Below, in pieces: positions 43,311 through 54,227 of a DNA stretch of 64,000 bases. Under the pieces are notes generated by a model that was not told the DNA's origin, did no database searches, and saw nothing but the letters and a program-made list of their open reading frames with translations. This stretch comes from Platerodrilus igneus (lineage: Eukaryota > Arthropoda > Insecta > Coleoptera > Lycidae). The stretch's first letter is position 1. The number at the start of each line of letters is the position of its first letter. A program made the translations under genes and the position numbers. The stretch lies in the NCBI GenBank assembly GCA_036346225.1, contig JARFIW010001364.1:434001-498000 (forward strand). The letters are read 5' to 3'.

Positions 43311-43655
43311 TTAGAAACATTCCATTTCCTTTTTCCCAACGGTAATGGCTTCCATAGATCTGTTGTGTCGTTCGCTCTCCTTAAGCTGTTCGTTGGCTGT
43401 CTTGACATCATTTACTGCTTTAGCTATCCCCGCAGCACCACCTGTTAGTGCTCCTAGAGCACTTAGTCCAGCGAATATCGGAATCAATGGTAGAAAACCT
43501 CCTTTCTGTGGAACGGGTATAATACGTGGGACTTTAATTTTGTTTCTCCCACCGGCTCCTTTTATGATTTTTTTACCAATTAGAATACCAACATCTAACA
43601 GCTTTTTCAAGTTGTCGGAACCAACTCGGTCTATTGCGAATCGTATTTTCTTCAA
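43311..43655 (-). pseudogene. Small hydrophobic capsid-associated protein (pX-like)
   Basis: A basic N-terminus (KKIRFAIDRVGSDNLKKLL...IIKGAGGRNK) is followed by a Gly/Ala-rich hydrophobic segment GGFLPLIPIFAGLSALGALT (residues ~52-71) and a helical ERHNRSMEAITVG. This layout recalls small adenovirus-like core or membrane-active peptides found in Polintons. No ATG is visible at the start; TTG at 43655 opens the frame. A shift near 43330 separates it from a LFLKPYKQGRG segment that probably belongs to it, so it may have been joined to the protease. Confidence 0.6.
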
Positions 43656-44028
43656 AATCCACCTTTAAAACTTATTTTCTTCTTTAAACCCATACCCATT
43701 TTTCTCTTCGCTTTCATAGCGTTTGTCACAAACCAAGCTGCGGCTTTTCCCCAAACTTTGCGTTTTTAGACTTAACTCTCCCCCAGGCTTCTTCTTCTAA
43801 AATTTTATCTGCTCGGTGTCTGGCTGGAAGATCGTCGGGGTACTTGGAGTATGCAATGTCGTGGTCTTTACACAATTTATCTAATTCGTTTATTCCAGGA
43901 TCACCTCTTGCTAAGCGTTCATCCAACTTTGTACCAGGACCGCAGTACTGATAACCTGGAATATGCAGCTCAAACGGTAACCTGTTTATAGCGCTGTTGA
44001 TTAAACCCTCTCCAGAACAGATAATCAT
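43652..44028 (-). pseudogene. Phospholipase A2-like protein (parvovirus VP1-type fold)
   Basis: From the ATG at 44028 the protein has a calcium-loop motif YCGPGT (residues 28-33) and the catalytic helix KLCKDHDIAYSKY with His56-Asp57, followed by RHRADKIL. This is the compact PLA2 type known from parvovirus VP1 and from many arthropod Polintons, where it would breach endosomal membranes during entry. A one-base change in the T-run 43745-43748 separates this from its basic tail (AAAWFVTNAMKAKRKMGMG), which ends at 43652. It overlaps the next gene by a few bases. Confidence 0.88.
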
Positions 44029-44054
44029 GTGTTTACTCAAAAATCTCAAACTAT

Positions 44055-44088
44055 ACTAAATAAATAAACAACAACGAGTCTATTTATA
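44055..44088 (-). promoter_or_regulatory. Core promoter of the PLA2-like gene
   Basis: TATAAATA (44081-44088) has its upstream edge 31 bp from the A of TTTAGTAT (44057). Confidence 0.55.
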
Positions 44089-44173
44089 CTTTTTCAAAAA
44101 ATTTACAATATATTTACAATAACAATACATTTACATCCATGTCTCTTGAGCTGTCTTTTATAAAATACTCTTT

Positions 44174-44974
44174 CTAGTTATCACCATAACCAGAATCTTC
44201 AGATTCCGACAAATTTAAACGTCTAAACATTTCCACTAATGTTCTTGTACGCATCACATCTTGCACAAATATATCCGGAAAACATATAACCAGCTCCAAT
44301 GCATTTAGTGCGCTCTGATTCAATTCGTTGTAGAATAAAATATTGCCAATTCGAACTTCGCCTTCAATCAAGATTTTAATTCGTTTCTCCCCTTCAGTCA
44401 GAGTATTAAACCGATCACAATCATTTAAATTAGAATTAGCAACAAACCCTACTAATTCGCTGTATAATGCTGGGAAGTCACGACTTTCCAACTGCTTTAA
44501 GTTGATACTCAAACAACTCTCGCATATGGAATAGTTTACGGCACTCCAATTCGTTTATAACTATCGAGCTATTACCCATTATTATTTTTAACTGGAACGT
44601 TTCGTTCTCGGTTGATCCAGACACTGGTGACAGAGTGATAAAGAACGAACCTCCTAGTTGTATGTGTAGATCTTCCATTTCGGTGCACCATTTAATCGAG
44701 TGTTTAGCACGTCACGAGAAAATACATTGATTTGAAATTCCACTTGAAAATTTGTAAATGCTAACCAATTTTCGTATGTCAATTCCAGAACATGGCGACC
44801 ACAATATTTCTTGCTACACACCAATCGTAATACGGGTTTTATTCTCTGGTTTATAACAAACCCAATTTCCACATTATGAGGGTGTTCACCCAATTCACTT
44901 AAACTATACGTAAACTTATTAATCAGATTTTCGGTATACGAAACTTGTGCATCATTAACACCTGCAGACTCCAT
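44174..44974 (-). pseudogene. Polinton early-side protein, function unknown, two frameshifts
   Basis: Three frames (44654-44974, 44478-44678, 44174-44512) read on from each other for about 266 codons. The first starts MESAGVNDAQVSYTENL and contains RLVCSKKYCGRHVLELTYEN and AFTNFQVEFQINVF. The second has GSFFITLSPVSGSTENETF and INELECRKLFHMRELFEYQL. The third is helical and ends in an acidic ESEDSGYGDN tail. Alternating strands in the first two parts would suit a jelly roll, so this could be the minor (penton) capsid protein, which I find nowhere else; a regulatory role is equally open. It is transcribed divergently from the polymerase. Confidence 0.55.
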
Positions 44975-45000
44975 TGCTTTGCACTGATTTCACTGAGATG

Positions 45001-45035
45001 ACTGAGAAGGATGATCTGCATAGCATCCTTTTAAA
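45001..45035 (-). promoter_or_regulatory. Leftward core promoter of the divergent region
   Basis: TTTAAAAGG (45027-45035) has its upstream edge 32 bp from the A of CTCAGTC (45003). The start codon of the 44174-44974 gene lies about 30 bp downstream. Confidence 0.55.
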
Positions 45036-45207
45036 TGTTTCAGGGTTGTTGTTGCGCATGCGTAAATTGTTCTCGGATAATTATACATGTAGTGCGTAAG
45101 CAAGAAGCTAATTGATTTTACCGACGTGAATAGACTGGTTTGGAATGTTACTCAAGGTTAAACGACGCTGGGTTTTAAAAGTAAACTAGCTAATTATACC
45201 AACAGGG

Positions 45208-45243
45208 TATAAAAGCATGGTACGAGGCAATATATATTCAGTT
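45208..45243 (+). promoter_or_regulatory. Rightward core promoter of DNA polymerase
   Basis: TATAAAAG (45208-45215) lies 32 bp upstream of the A in TTCAGTTT (45240), a textbook insect TATA/initiator pair. The polymerase ATG at 45311 would give a leader of about 70 nt. A TTTGAC(T/C)AGTT word is repeated twice in that leader. Confidence 0.68.
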
Positions 45244-45310
45244 TCTGTTTAGTCTTTGACTAGTTACAACTGTTAAAAGTCTTTGACCAGTTTTAATTTC
45301 TTTATAGAAA

Positions 45311-48300
45311 ATGGCTTCCTTTGTCTGCAACGTCTGCGGGGCTTCTTCTCGAGAAGCGATAATTTAAAACGCCACCAGCTCCAGCAGCATGAGTTGGTAT
45401 CAAATGAGAAGCCCGGCTTGTTTACCTGCGATGTGTGCCCGGCATCCTTCTCGCGGAGGGACAACTTGAAACGGCACAAGGATGCCAAGCATGGTGTGGT
45501 TGTCCCGTTGCAGGTCCATCCGGGGTCAAACGACCTGCTGCACCAACAGTTGAGGAACCTGCCCCAAGAAGTCGCGGAGATGTGAAGAGTGTGTGTGGAT
45601 GTGGCTAACATGGCAGCCCACCAGCGATCCAACACTGCACAAGACTAATACAAGTCGTGTCCTTGGATGGAGGTGTAGAGGTTGTAGCCACCGCTTTTAA
45701 AACGAGAGTAGCTACATACAGAATTAAAAATGCTAATACTAGTGGTATGTATTTTCAAACATTTGAGTGTTTAGCTGTATTTTCTAGACATCTCAGAATT
45801 TTGCGTCAGCAGAAAGAGAGGTTCATCGAATTAGTTGGTGAGAAATTAAAGATCACCTATCCCTCAAGGTGAACTTGGAGGTGTTTGGTGGTTACACCAA
45901 GATGGACAGTGTTGAAGATGTTAAATCTTTTAACACTCGAAATGTTGTGGTCACCTCCTCCAGTAACCTTGGGAGATCTACAACCTTTATGGAGGTAATG
46001 TCGGCAAAGTCTGAGGAGTTCCAAGAACGTGATTCTGGTTAGTTTCTACAATTATTGATTTTTTCTAATTTGTAAGTTTTAGGATGGAGTCTGAAACAGG
46101 CGTTGTACTTGGAGATAAATGTAAACAAGTACAACCCTTTGCGTGGGTCTTCTACATCGAGCTCCCAAATGGGTTCAGAAACACCAGAGCAGTTATAAAT
46201 ATACAAAATGAGGACAACGCATGCTTTGCCTGGTGTGTTGTGGCTGCATTGTACCCCGGTGCTCACGATCCGCAAAGGGTCAGTAGCTACCCCATTACAG
46301 CACCATTCTCAATTTGACAGGACTGCAGTTCCCGATGCTCATAAAGGACATACCCCGGTTCGAGGAGCAGAATGCTATAAGCATTAATGTTTTTGGTATA
46401 GAAGGCAAGTCGATTGTGGGACCGCTTCACTTTACAGCACGCAAGAGGATCGGCATGTAAATTTGTTACATGTTCAGAAAGACGGAAAGGAACATTTGTT
46501 TGATCAACAATTTGAAGCGGGTTGGTTAAAACTCAGCTATCTGCCCGCACAGGATTCAAACAGTTATGCGATGGATGCCTGTTCTTTCCATCCGAGACAA
46601 ATTACACCAACAAACAAACGACTGCAACCATATTGTGACTACAATGCCGACTGCAGCTAACATGTGCTGGAATTTGTTAATATTCACAAACAAATGACCG
46701 TACCGTTTGTGATATACGCTGATTTCGAGTCGGTGCTAAAACCTATTAGTACTGCTACTCCAGATACATCTTCTTCGTTCACGAATAGCATCCAGGAACA
46801 CAAGCCGTACAGCTTTGCATACTACATAAAATGTTCATACGATGACTCGTTTAACAAGTTTGAGCTGTACAGGGGGCCTGAAGCTGCCAAAGTGTTTATG
46901 GAGAAGATGGAAGAAGAAGCTCGACGACTGGGTGAAATTTTAAAAACAAACACCCCCATGCTTCCAATGGAACCCCTAGATGAGTTGTTGTTTCATATGA
47001 CAGTGGATTGCGGAATTTGTAAAAAGCCTCTTGGGAGTGAAAGAGTTAGGGATCACGACCACTTGACTGGTCGCTTTCGCCGCTGCACACCCGCAATGCA
47101 ATATAAAGTACAGGGTATCTCATTTCATCCCTGTTGTATTTCACAATTTAGGCGGGTACGATAGCCATTTTATTGTGAAGGAGTTGGGGTATGATAAAGA
47201 GAGGATCACTGTAATCCCTAATAATAAGGAACGCTTCGTATCGTTCACTAAAATGTGAGGTTATATGGTGAACAACCAGAGGAGTGTGATGGTGAGCCTG
47301 AAGGATCTGACAATACAGCGGTACAGCTCAGGTTTATAGACTCGTTAAGATTCATGGCTTCATCGTTGGACAAGTTGAGTCAGAATCTTGATACTACCCA
47401 GTTTGTTGGAAACTCGCAAATACTACCCCGATGAGCAAGAGTTTGGGTTGTTGACGCGGAAAGGCGTTTTTCCATACAACTATATCACCGATGCTGTAGT
47501 ACTGAACGAGACATCATTACCACCGAAAGAAACCTTTTAATAATTTAACATCTACGGATATCAGCGATGCGGACTACGAGCACGCACGGAAGGTGTGGAA
47601 TACGTTTGGCATTTGCACGCTTGGGGAGTATAGCGATCTTATACCTGAAAACCGATGTGCTACTACTTGCAGATATTTTGAAAACTTCCGCTCTGTATGC
47701 AAGCAGACGTATGATCTGGATCCATGCCAGTACCTGACAGCTCCAAGTTTGAGCTGGGATGCGATGCTTAAACATACTGGTGTAAAACTGGAGCTGTTGA
47801 TGGATATTAGCATGCATAATTTTATTAAGGCCGGAATCAGGGAGGCTTGACTCAATGCAGTCAACGATATGCTAGAGCGAATAATAAGTATATGGAGAAT
47901 TACAACCCTGACGAGCCATCCAAGTACCTAGCATATCTGGATGCTAATAATCTTTATGGATGGGCAATGAGACAGCACCTACCCATTGGTGATTTTAGAT
48001 GGATGGATGCTAGAAAGATTGCTCTCCTAAAGAACTAATTTTGAATATACCTGAAACCAACGAGAAAGGTTATATTCTAGAAGTTGATCTGGAGTACCCA
48101 GAACATCTACACCATTCCCACAACGATCTACCCTTCTGTCCTGAAAACATGGTACCTCCATCACCCAAATCAAAGACAGCTAAATTGTTAGCAACTCTGT
48201 CGGAAAAGAAAAACTATATTATTCATTATCGGAATTTGCAACAGTGTATGCGATACGGTCTAAAACTAAAAGCAATCCACCGGGTTTTAGAGTTTACTCA

Positions 48301-49188
48301 GTCTCCATGGTTGAAGGCGTATATCGACCTTAACACCGGGTTGAGGATGTCGGCGAAAACGCATTTGAAAAGACTTTATAAATTAATGAATAATGCGGTG
48401 TTTGGGAAGACTATGGAGAACGTGGACAAACGTGTAGATGTGAAAATCGTGACCCGGTGGGATGCTCGTGGAAAAAGTTGTGCGCGAAGCTAATTGCTCG
48501 ACCAAACTTTAACAGTTGCTTAGTGTTGGGGAAAATCTGGCGATTATACAGATGAATCGTGTAAAAGTAATTAATAAACCGATTTATGCAGGATTGTCAA
48601 TTTTAGATCTGTCCAAAACCTAATGTATGACTTTCACTACAGTACTATGGTTCCTCTGTATGGTCCCAGATTGTCCCTGCTTTATACAGATACAGACTCT
48701 TAGTGTATAGTGTGCAAACTGAAGACTTGTATAGTGACATTAGTGCAAACATTGAGCATTTTGATACAAGTGATTACCCTCCAAACAATAAGTACAATAT
48801 ACCGCGTGTGAACAAAAAGTTGTGGGGAAAGTTTAAAGACGAGTTTTGTGGCGATTTGGTGTTGGAATTTGTAGGTAGTAGGGCTAAGTCCTACTGCATT
48901 ATTAGTGAGAAAGACATTGTTAAGAAAATTAAGGGTGTTAGTCGTAATGTGGTGGCGGGGATTAGTGTAGATAGTTTTAGGGATGTTGTTATTAATAATA
49001 GAGATGCCCTCATGAATACGATGGTATCAATCCGGAGTAAGAAACACCAACTTTATACACAGCTTATTAATAAAATCAGTTTATCGGGCGCAGATGACAA
49101 GCGTTATGTCATCCCCGGAAGCATATCAACCTATGCATGGGGCATAAGGATATTAGATAGTTGTTTATATTTTATTATGTATATATAG
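45311..49188 (+). pseudogene. Protein-primed DNA polymerase B with N-terminal C2H2 fingers
   Basis: Two zinc fingers open the protein (FVCNVC...RSDNLKRHQLQQH and FTCDVC...RRDNLKRHKDAKH). They are followed by a helical region, INIQNEDNACFAWCVVAALY (46198-46257), exonuclease motif I PFVIYADFESVLK (~46710), an insertion with CGICKKPL...RDHDHLTGRF (~47007-47080, treble-clef-like), palm motif [13 protein letters not shown] (~47935), [15 protein letters not shown] (~48385) and motif C YTDTDS (~48685). The end GADDKRYVIPGS and YAWG is typical. It replicates the element from a terminal protein. Many stops and shifts occur; those at 45346 and 48700 are single missing T's. Confidence 0.9.
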
Positions 49189-49230
49189 TATATAAGTTAG
49201 TTATAAGCATATCTACCCTCCCCATCCTTA

Positions 49231-50096
49231 AAATTTCCTTTGTTCCCGGCGGCATGTGTTTACCTCCACGTGGTGTCGTTGGACGGTAAAACATATTGTT
49301 AACAACAATATGTCTTATTGACTGAAAACACGTCTCCTCTTTTTACATTAATCTCTTTTGTTACAGGTCTATTTTAAACAACCCATTAATCTTTTTTTTG
49401 TTACAGGTTAAACTTTCGGCTACACACAGGAAATAATGCTATACTTTGTAAAAATTGTAATAGTTTATTAAACTGTAAATTGGATAAATAAATTATTAAA
49501 CTTTTGTGTTCTTAATTTTTGTGTTGGTTAAAGCATATACCTTGGGTAGCGAAAAGGTTTTAAAAATGGAGTTAAATATATACGAGCAAAAGAGCTTAAA
49601 GTATAACTTTGCAGGGCGTGGTCCGATTTTAAATCTGTTTGCAGATTCGGGATGTCATAAAATTCTAAGCTAACAAGATGTATCGCATGACTAAAAAATT
49701 TTATAAGAACGCTCAAAAGTCGCTACAGGTAAGAAATCTTAAAATTGGGGTAGCTCCTTGGGGTGATGATATCTAAAAATTCTTAGAGATTTGGGTAGCT
49801 GAGAAAATCTAATATTAATTGATACCAAACAAGGTAGGTTTATCTCGAAAGATAAAAAATGGCTAGTCGAAGAAAACTTTTGGTCCAGAATGTTAGCAGT
49901 AAAAATCTTAAAAATAGGTTTATCACGTGGGAGGAAATGTGGATGCTCATTTATCTCGAAAGATAAAAAATTTAAGATATATTTATCTCGAAAGATGAAA
50001 AATGGTTAGTCGAAGAAAACTTTTTGGTCCAGATGAGTGAGGAAATGAGGGATTCTGGAGGAAATGAGGCGGTGATTACGCCATAAATACACTACT
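49231..50096 (-). repeat. Polinton right TIR
   Basis: Inverse of 34619-35494, ending CGCCATAAATACACTACT. By eye I count 3 substitutions and 12 indels between the arms, 11 of the indels in homopolymers. Confidence 0.95.
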
Positions 50097-50102
50097 ATCG
50101 TT
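50097..50102. repeat. Polinton target-site duplication, right (ATCGTT)
   Basis: Matches 34613-34618 exactly. Confidence 0.92.
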
Positions 50103-50277
50103 TTAAGAGATTCTCACTAAATTAAGTTACATGAACTGGTTCCCATAAACCTGACTGATTGAAAACCTTACAAGGTAAGTGTTATTAGTAACATAGCTTA
50201 AAATTGTATGTAGGTAAATTTTTGATTATTTTTCAATTGTATTCTACTATCTTTACTTATTTCAATAGGAATCTTTT

Positions 50278-50338
50278 AACACACACACATGAACACACAC
50301 TCGCTCACACACACGTGCGCGCGCACCCACACACACAA
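50278..50338. repeat. Mixed (CA)n/(CG)n simple repeat
   Basis: ACACACAC runs with a GTGCGCGCGCAC core; alternating purine-pyrimidine of the type that can form Z-DNA. Confidence 0.8.
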
Positions 50339-50399
50339 ATGTGGTTAGCCGGTGCATCTTTATTTTCTTACGTAATGCCCACCTCCTTTGGGCAACTCC

Positions 50400-52860
50400 A
50401 AATTTAATAATTTAACATTTGAAACAGCCACAATGAGCTTGACTGGTTTTTCTGTAGAAATAAATGTATACTAGCACCAAAAAAACTACATAAAATTTGA
50501 TAGAAAACTTTGATAATACATTTTATAATTTTAGTTTATTATATAATAGCGATATTGTAATTTATATTAAACTGGTTTAAATGTTGATCGATATTCCAAC
50601 TTCATCTTAGAAAAATTTATAAACGAAAACAGAGATATTATTGTAGTCAAGTCCACAAAACCACAAAAGTTTGCAGTTATAAATGAGCTTTCAATTCTAA
50701 GATATATTATAGGGGATGCTGTAGGACCACACGAGCTTTCAATAGTTTAAGGGCGATTGAAAGTGTATTGTGTTGCAGAAATGTATTTCACAGATAAAAT
50801 GAGAATTCTTTTAAATTCCGACATCAAACGGGTTATCATCAATAATCACATTGTGATTTGGGGTGACGAGTTGAAAGTTGCAAAAGTGGACTGCATGAAT
50901 TTACTGATATCACAGCTATTTCTGAATAGCTTCAATTTTAAGCTTTTCTGATCTGCGGAAACAAAGAACATTTTAGGTACGCTTCCCGAGCATAAAGGGG
51001 AATTGTGCACAAGTATTAACTTCTTTTTAGAAATAATCACAGTACAGGAGAAAATGTGTTCAAAAGTGTTTTGAATATAGGTCACAGCATATGACAAAGA
51101 TGTGTAGGTTAAATAATCAAAAATGTTTCATTCAGATCATGACTCAATATAACTCCGAGTTCAAAGCTGCAGTGTTGATTACATCGTTTTTGGTGTAAAG
51201 TCATAAACGAATTACTCTAATGTAATTTTCGCTTAAATGAAACCATTATGGCTTTGCTACCCGAGCACTAGCTAAGTTTGTGCAACTAAGTCATTATAAA
51301 TCGTGGCAACCCTTCAACGAGCTTGAACCTTAATAAAGTGTCACGTTGTTTTGCGGTGTTCTAACGAGGATGCTCGTCTAAACCTCTATGTATAACTTTT
51401 AGACATTAAATTAAATTTAGTTTGCAAGTATCTCCTATTAGTAAATTACTTTTTAAGATGAGAAACGCGACAGTTAGTTCAAGTTTTAGAACACGTGTAC
51501 AACGAAATTCCTTAAAATGATTTAGGGTTAGTTTCATTGGAAATATATTTCTGAAATGCTTTATTCGACCATGACTGATTTGCAAGAGAAATTTTTAATA
51601 TAAGCGAGTTTATTGTGGAAACCTTCAGACTTCTTACGTTGTTACGCGCTTAAAAAATCGCTGACAACTTTTGTACAATTTATATAGATTATTATTCAAT
51701 TACGCATATTTGCGTAACAGAGTTAGAAAGATAGGGTTGTGTGAATTATCTTTGGGTTTTCTTAGATTCGTTTTTCTATATCACGTGAAAGAAAATTTTT
51801 AATTAATTCTATGATTTATAAGACACATATCGCTTTCCGCTCAATGAGGGCGCATGAAAAAGCAGAGAATAGTGGTTGGTAAGCGCGGACATTGTCATTC
51901 TTGAAATCACCTATTTTTAACTACTAGTGCAAAAGTGCATTATGGACAATGTGGTGAAGTTTGCATGTCGATTTCTTACCAAAATTCCTTGCCTTTGTTA
52001 TTTGTCCTCCTAACTACATTGTAAGAAAAAGAAACAAGTTCCAATACAGGAAGTTGAACTAAGCGGTCAAATTTATCATCAACGACAAACTCTAGAAATA
52101 CCTATATCCGCCTGTCGTACAGCTGCTAATGTGTATTAAATTAAAAGGTAAGCAAGCACCTTACATTGTTTAATTTGAAACGTAAATATTAGGTAAAATT
52201 TGAAAATTTGATATAATCTAGTGCGCCCTCTGTTAGGCAAATTGGTAACCATCAACTGTTTAAGAAATAACAATGGCGCCCATTTTGTGGTTTAAGTGTC
52301 TGTACTGAACTGATAGCGTATTTTTTAACATTTTTAATATCTAACGGCCACCTTCAGATTTTCAAAGAATTTAATTTTTTTTTTAAATTATATTTTAATA
52401 ATCAAACCTTACATTGTGCAGTTTTCCTTCTTCTACATGAGTAGAGGACAGAACACACACGACAAAGTATGATGACATTTTTTAGCAAAGCTAGTTCAAC
52501 CATCAGGATTGCGGTGATCGCAAGAGACCAAAATCATTAGGGTTTGGAGTAATGACTTAGATGCGAGGAGACACTAAATGACTCTATACCGATACTTACT
52601 GACATAACTGTAAGGAACACATCTAGCAATGCAAATGTATATTGAATTTAAGTATAATACAAGTAAAATGAATTGTTCTAAGTTCGTTAAAGTAACATAT
52701 AGTATGCTATTAACATTAAGTTATTATTAATTACACCTTTAGTTCTCAAAAAGTTTCATGAAACCATCAGTTTACAATTTAGTACCAGGTTGAATATTTA
52801 GTAAGTCTAATTAGGTAAACATAATAAACACGTAACGATATATTTAATAAAATTTCTATT
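50400..52860. other. AT-rich non-coding sequence right of the Polinton
   Basis: No convincing gene. Short frames at 50757-50951 and 50846-51097 overlap on opposite strands and show no known motif. Confidence 0.4.
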
Positions 52861-52867
52861 ACTTACG

Positions 52868-53030
52868 GTAATATTTAGTTTGCCTTGACGCTTAGATAAG
52901 ATAAAATTATTACTTGGACTTTATTGTACAGACACTATATAAGTTATGGTAATTTATAGTTGGCGTTTACGCAAAAATAAGATAAAATTATTACTGGAAC
53001 TTCTTTGTACAGACACTATCTGATGGACAA
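52868..53030 (+). repeat. Two-copy tandem repeat, ~80 bp
   Basis: GATAAGATAAAATTATTACT...TTGTACAGACACTAT appears at about 52895 and again at about 52976, with diverged flanks. Confidence 0.75.
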
Positions 53031-54158
53031 TTTAACTATAAAGTAAAATCTCATACCTGGACGTAAAATAACCACTAAACGTAAATTATTACCTTTAATT
53101 CACGTTTTGATTTTACTCAGCTTTGCATATTAGGCGACATGACGATATGAACACCTGTCCAAGAAGGTAGAAGTAATTACTACATTAAATGCAGAATTCT
53201 AAAGACGTTTCATTTGAATTATAGGAAGTTACAAACCTTATAGGACCGCATGGTATAAGACACCATTTTGCTTTTACCAAGTTGTCCGTCTGGCGAATAA
53301 AACGAAAAAGAAAGGATTTAAAGTACACGTAAATGTATTAACAGGTTAAGAAAGGGAACGACCAATCAGCTGCTTAACCGACAATTTCTCGATCTTTCAA
53401 AACTACAACAGTTGTGTCAAACAGAGCGTTTCATTTAAATCGGCCAATAAGATAATTATCTAAGAAACTTAAACAAATACTTGTTACAAATAAACTGTTT
53501 TTAAACATAAATCAAGGGAAACTGTTAATGTTTAACCTTCAAACGTAATATAAAATTAATATTAGGGACACTTTATGTAATATAAGATATTGTGAATAGA
53601 CATAATAGGAATTCTAATTGTTCTAAGATCGATATAAATAGGTGAAAACCGAACGCGTTTTAACATAGTTAAGCGTCAGCTAAATGGCATGTTGCAACAT
53701 GACTAACCTACGTAATTGGTAGTTATCTAACTAAATTCTAAAAAAACACTTACCTAGTTTGGTGAATTAAAAGATGTTAGTTCGTATTTATCTACCTATC
53801 TAAGTAAATTGTTACTACCTCATTTATCTTATCTAGAAAAAAGAAACACGTTAAGTGTTGTATTTAAGTATTAGTGACTTTCTTTATTTATAAAAATTTA
53901 TCTTACAAGTGCATTGTTTTGGTATCACGTTTTTTGGATTACACTTCTCTAAGTCAATCAACAAATAGTTTACTATCACTTCCAATATAAGTTCATTTGT
54001 ATCTGCAAATATCGAAAAAATTATAATAACCCAATCTTTAAAAAATTAAACTTTGTCCAAAATTATTATAACATAACCTAGCAATTATCCAAGATTTAAG
54101 AGCATTTTAGCCTGAAAAATTTGTCTAATTAACTTCCAGTATTCTAGTTTTTTCTTAT
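53031..54158. other. Non-coding AT-rich sequence
   Basis: Nothing recognised. Confidence 0.35.
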
Positions 54159-54185
54159 ATATATATATATAATAATATAATAATA

Positions 54186-54224
<39 letters not shown>
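54159..54224. repeat. (TA)n microsatellite, interrupted by ATAATA
   Basis: Alternating AT with AATAATATAATAAT in the middle. Confidence 0.93.

Positions 54225-54227
<3 letters not shown>

Larger units (their letters stand above)
34619..50096. mobile_element. Maverick/Polinton, complete to both ends (15.5 kb)
   Basis: Bounded by ~870-bp TIRs starting AGTAGTGTATTTATGGCG and by a perfect 6-bp duplication. The gene order from the left is an unknown IDLQG-motif protein, integrase, a second unknown, a third unknown, ATPase, major capsid, protease, hydrophobic capsid-associated protein, PLA2-like protein and a fourth unknown (all leftward), then DNA polymerase B (rightward). Size, ends and gene set are textbook for the group. 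Most genes are frameshifted, mainly at homopolymers, so this copy looks recently inactivated unless the breaks are assembly errors. Confidence 0.97.

Noticed and set aside
45273..45635. Minus-strand frame with Trp/Arg-rich repeats opposite the polymerase zinc fingers
   Set aside because: The plus strand encodes clear C2H2 fingers in the same place.
47545..47864. Two minus-strand frames opposite the polymerase
   Set aside because: The plus strand encodes the polymerase thumb/palm lead-in (YDLDPCQYLTAPSLSWDAML); the minus frames are shadows.
50757..51097. Overlapping short frames right of the Polinton
   Set aside because: They lie on opposite strands over the same bases with no motif; treated as chance.
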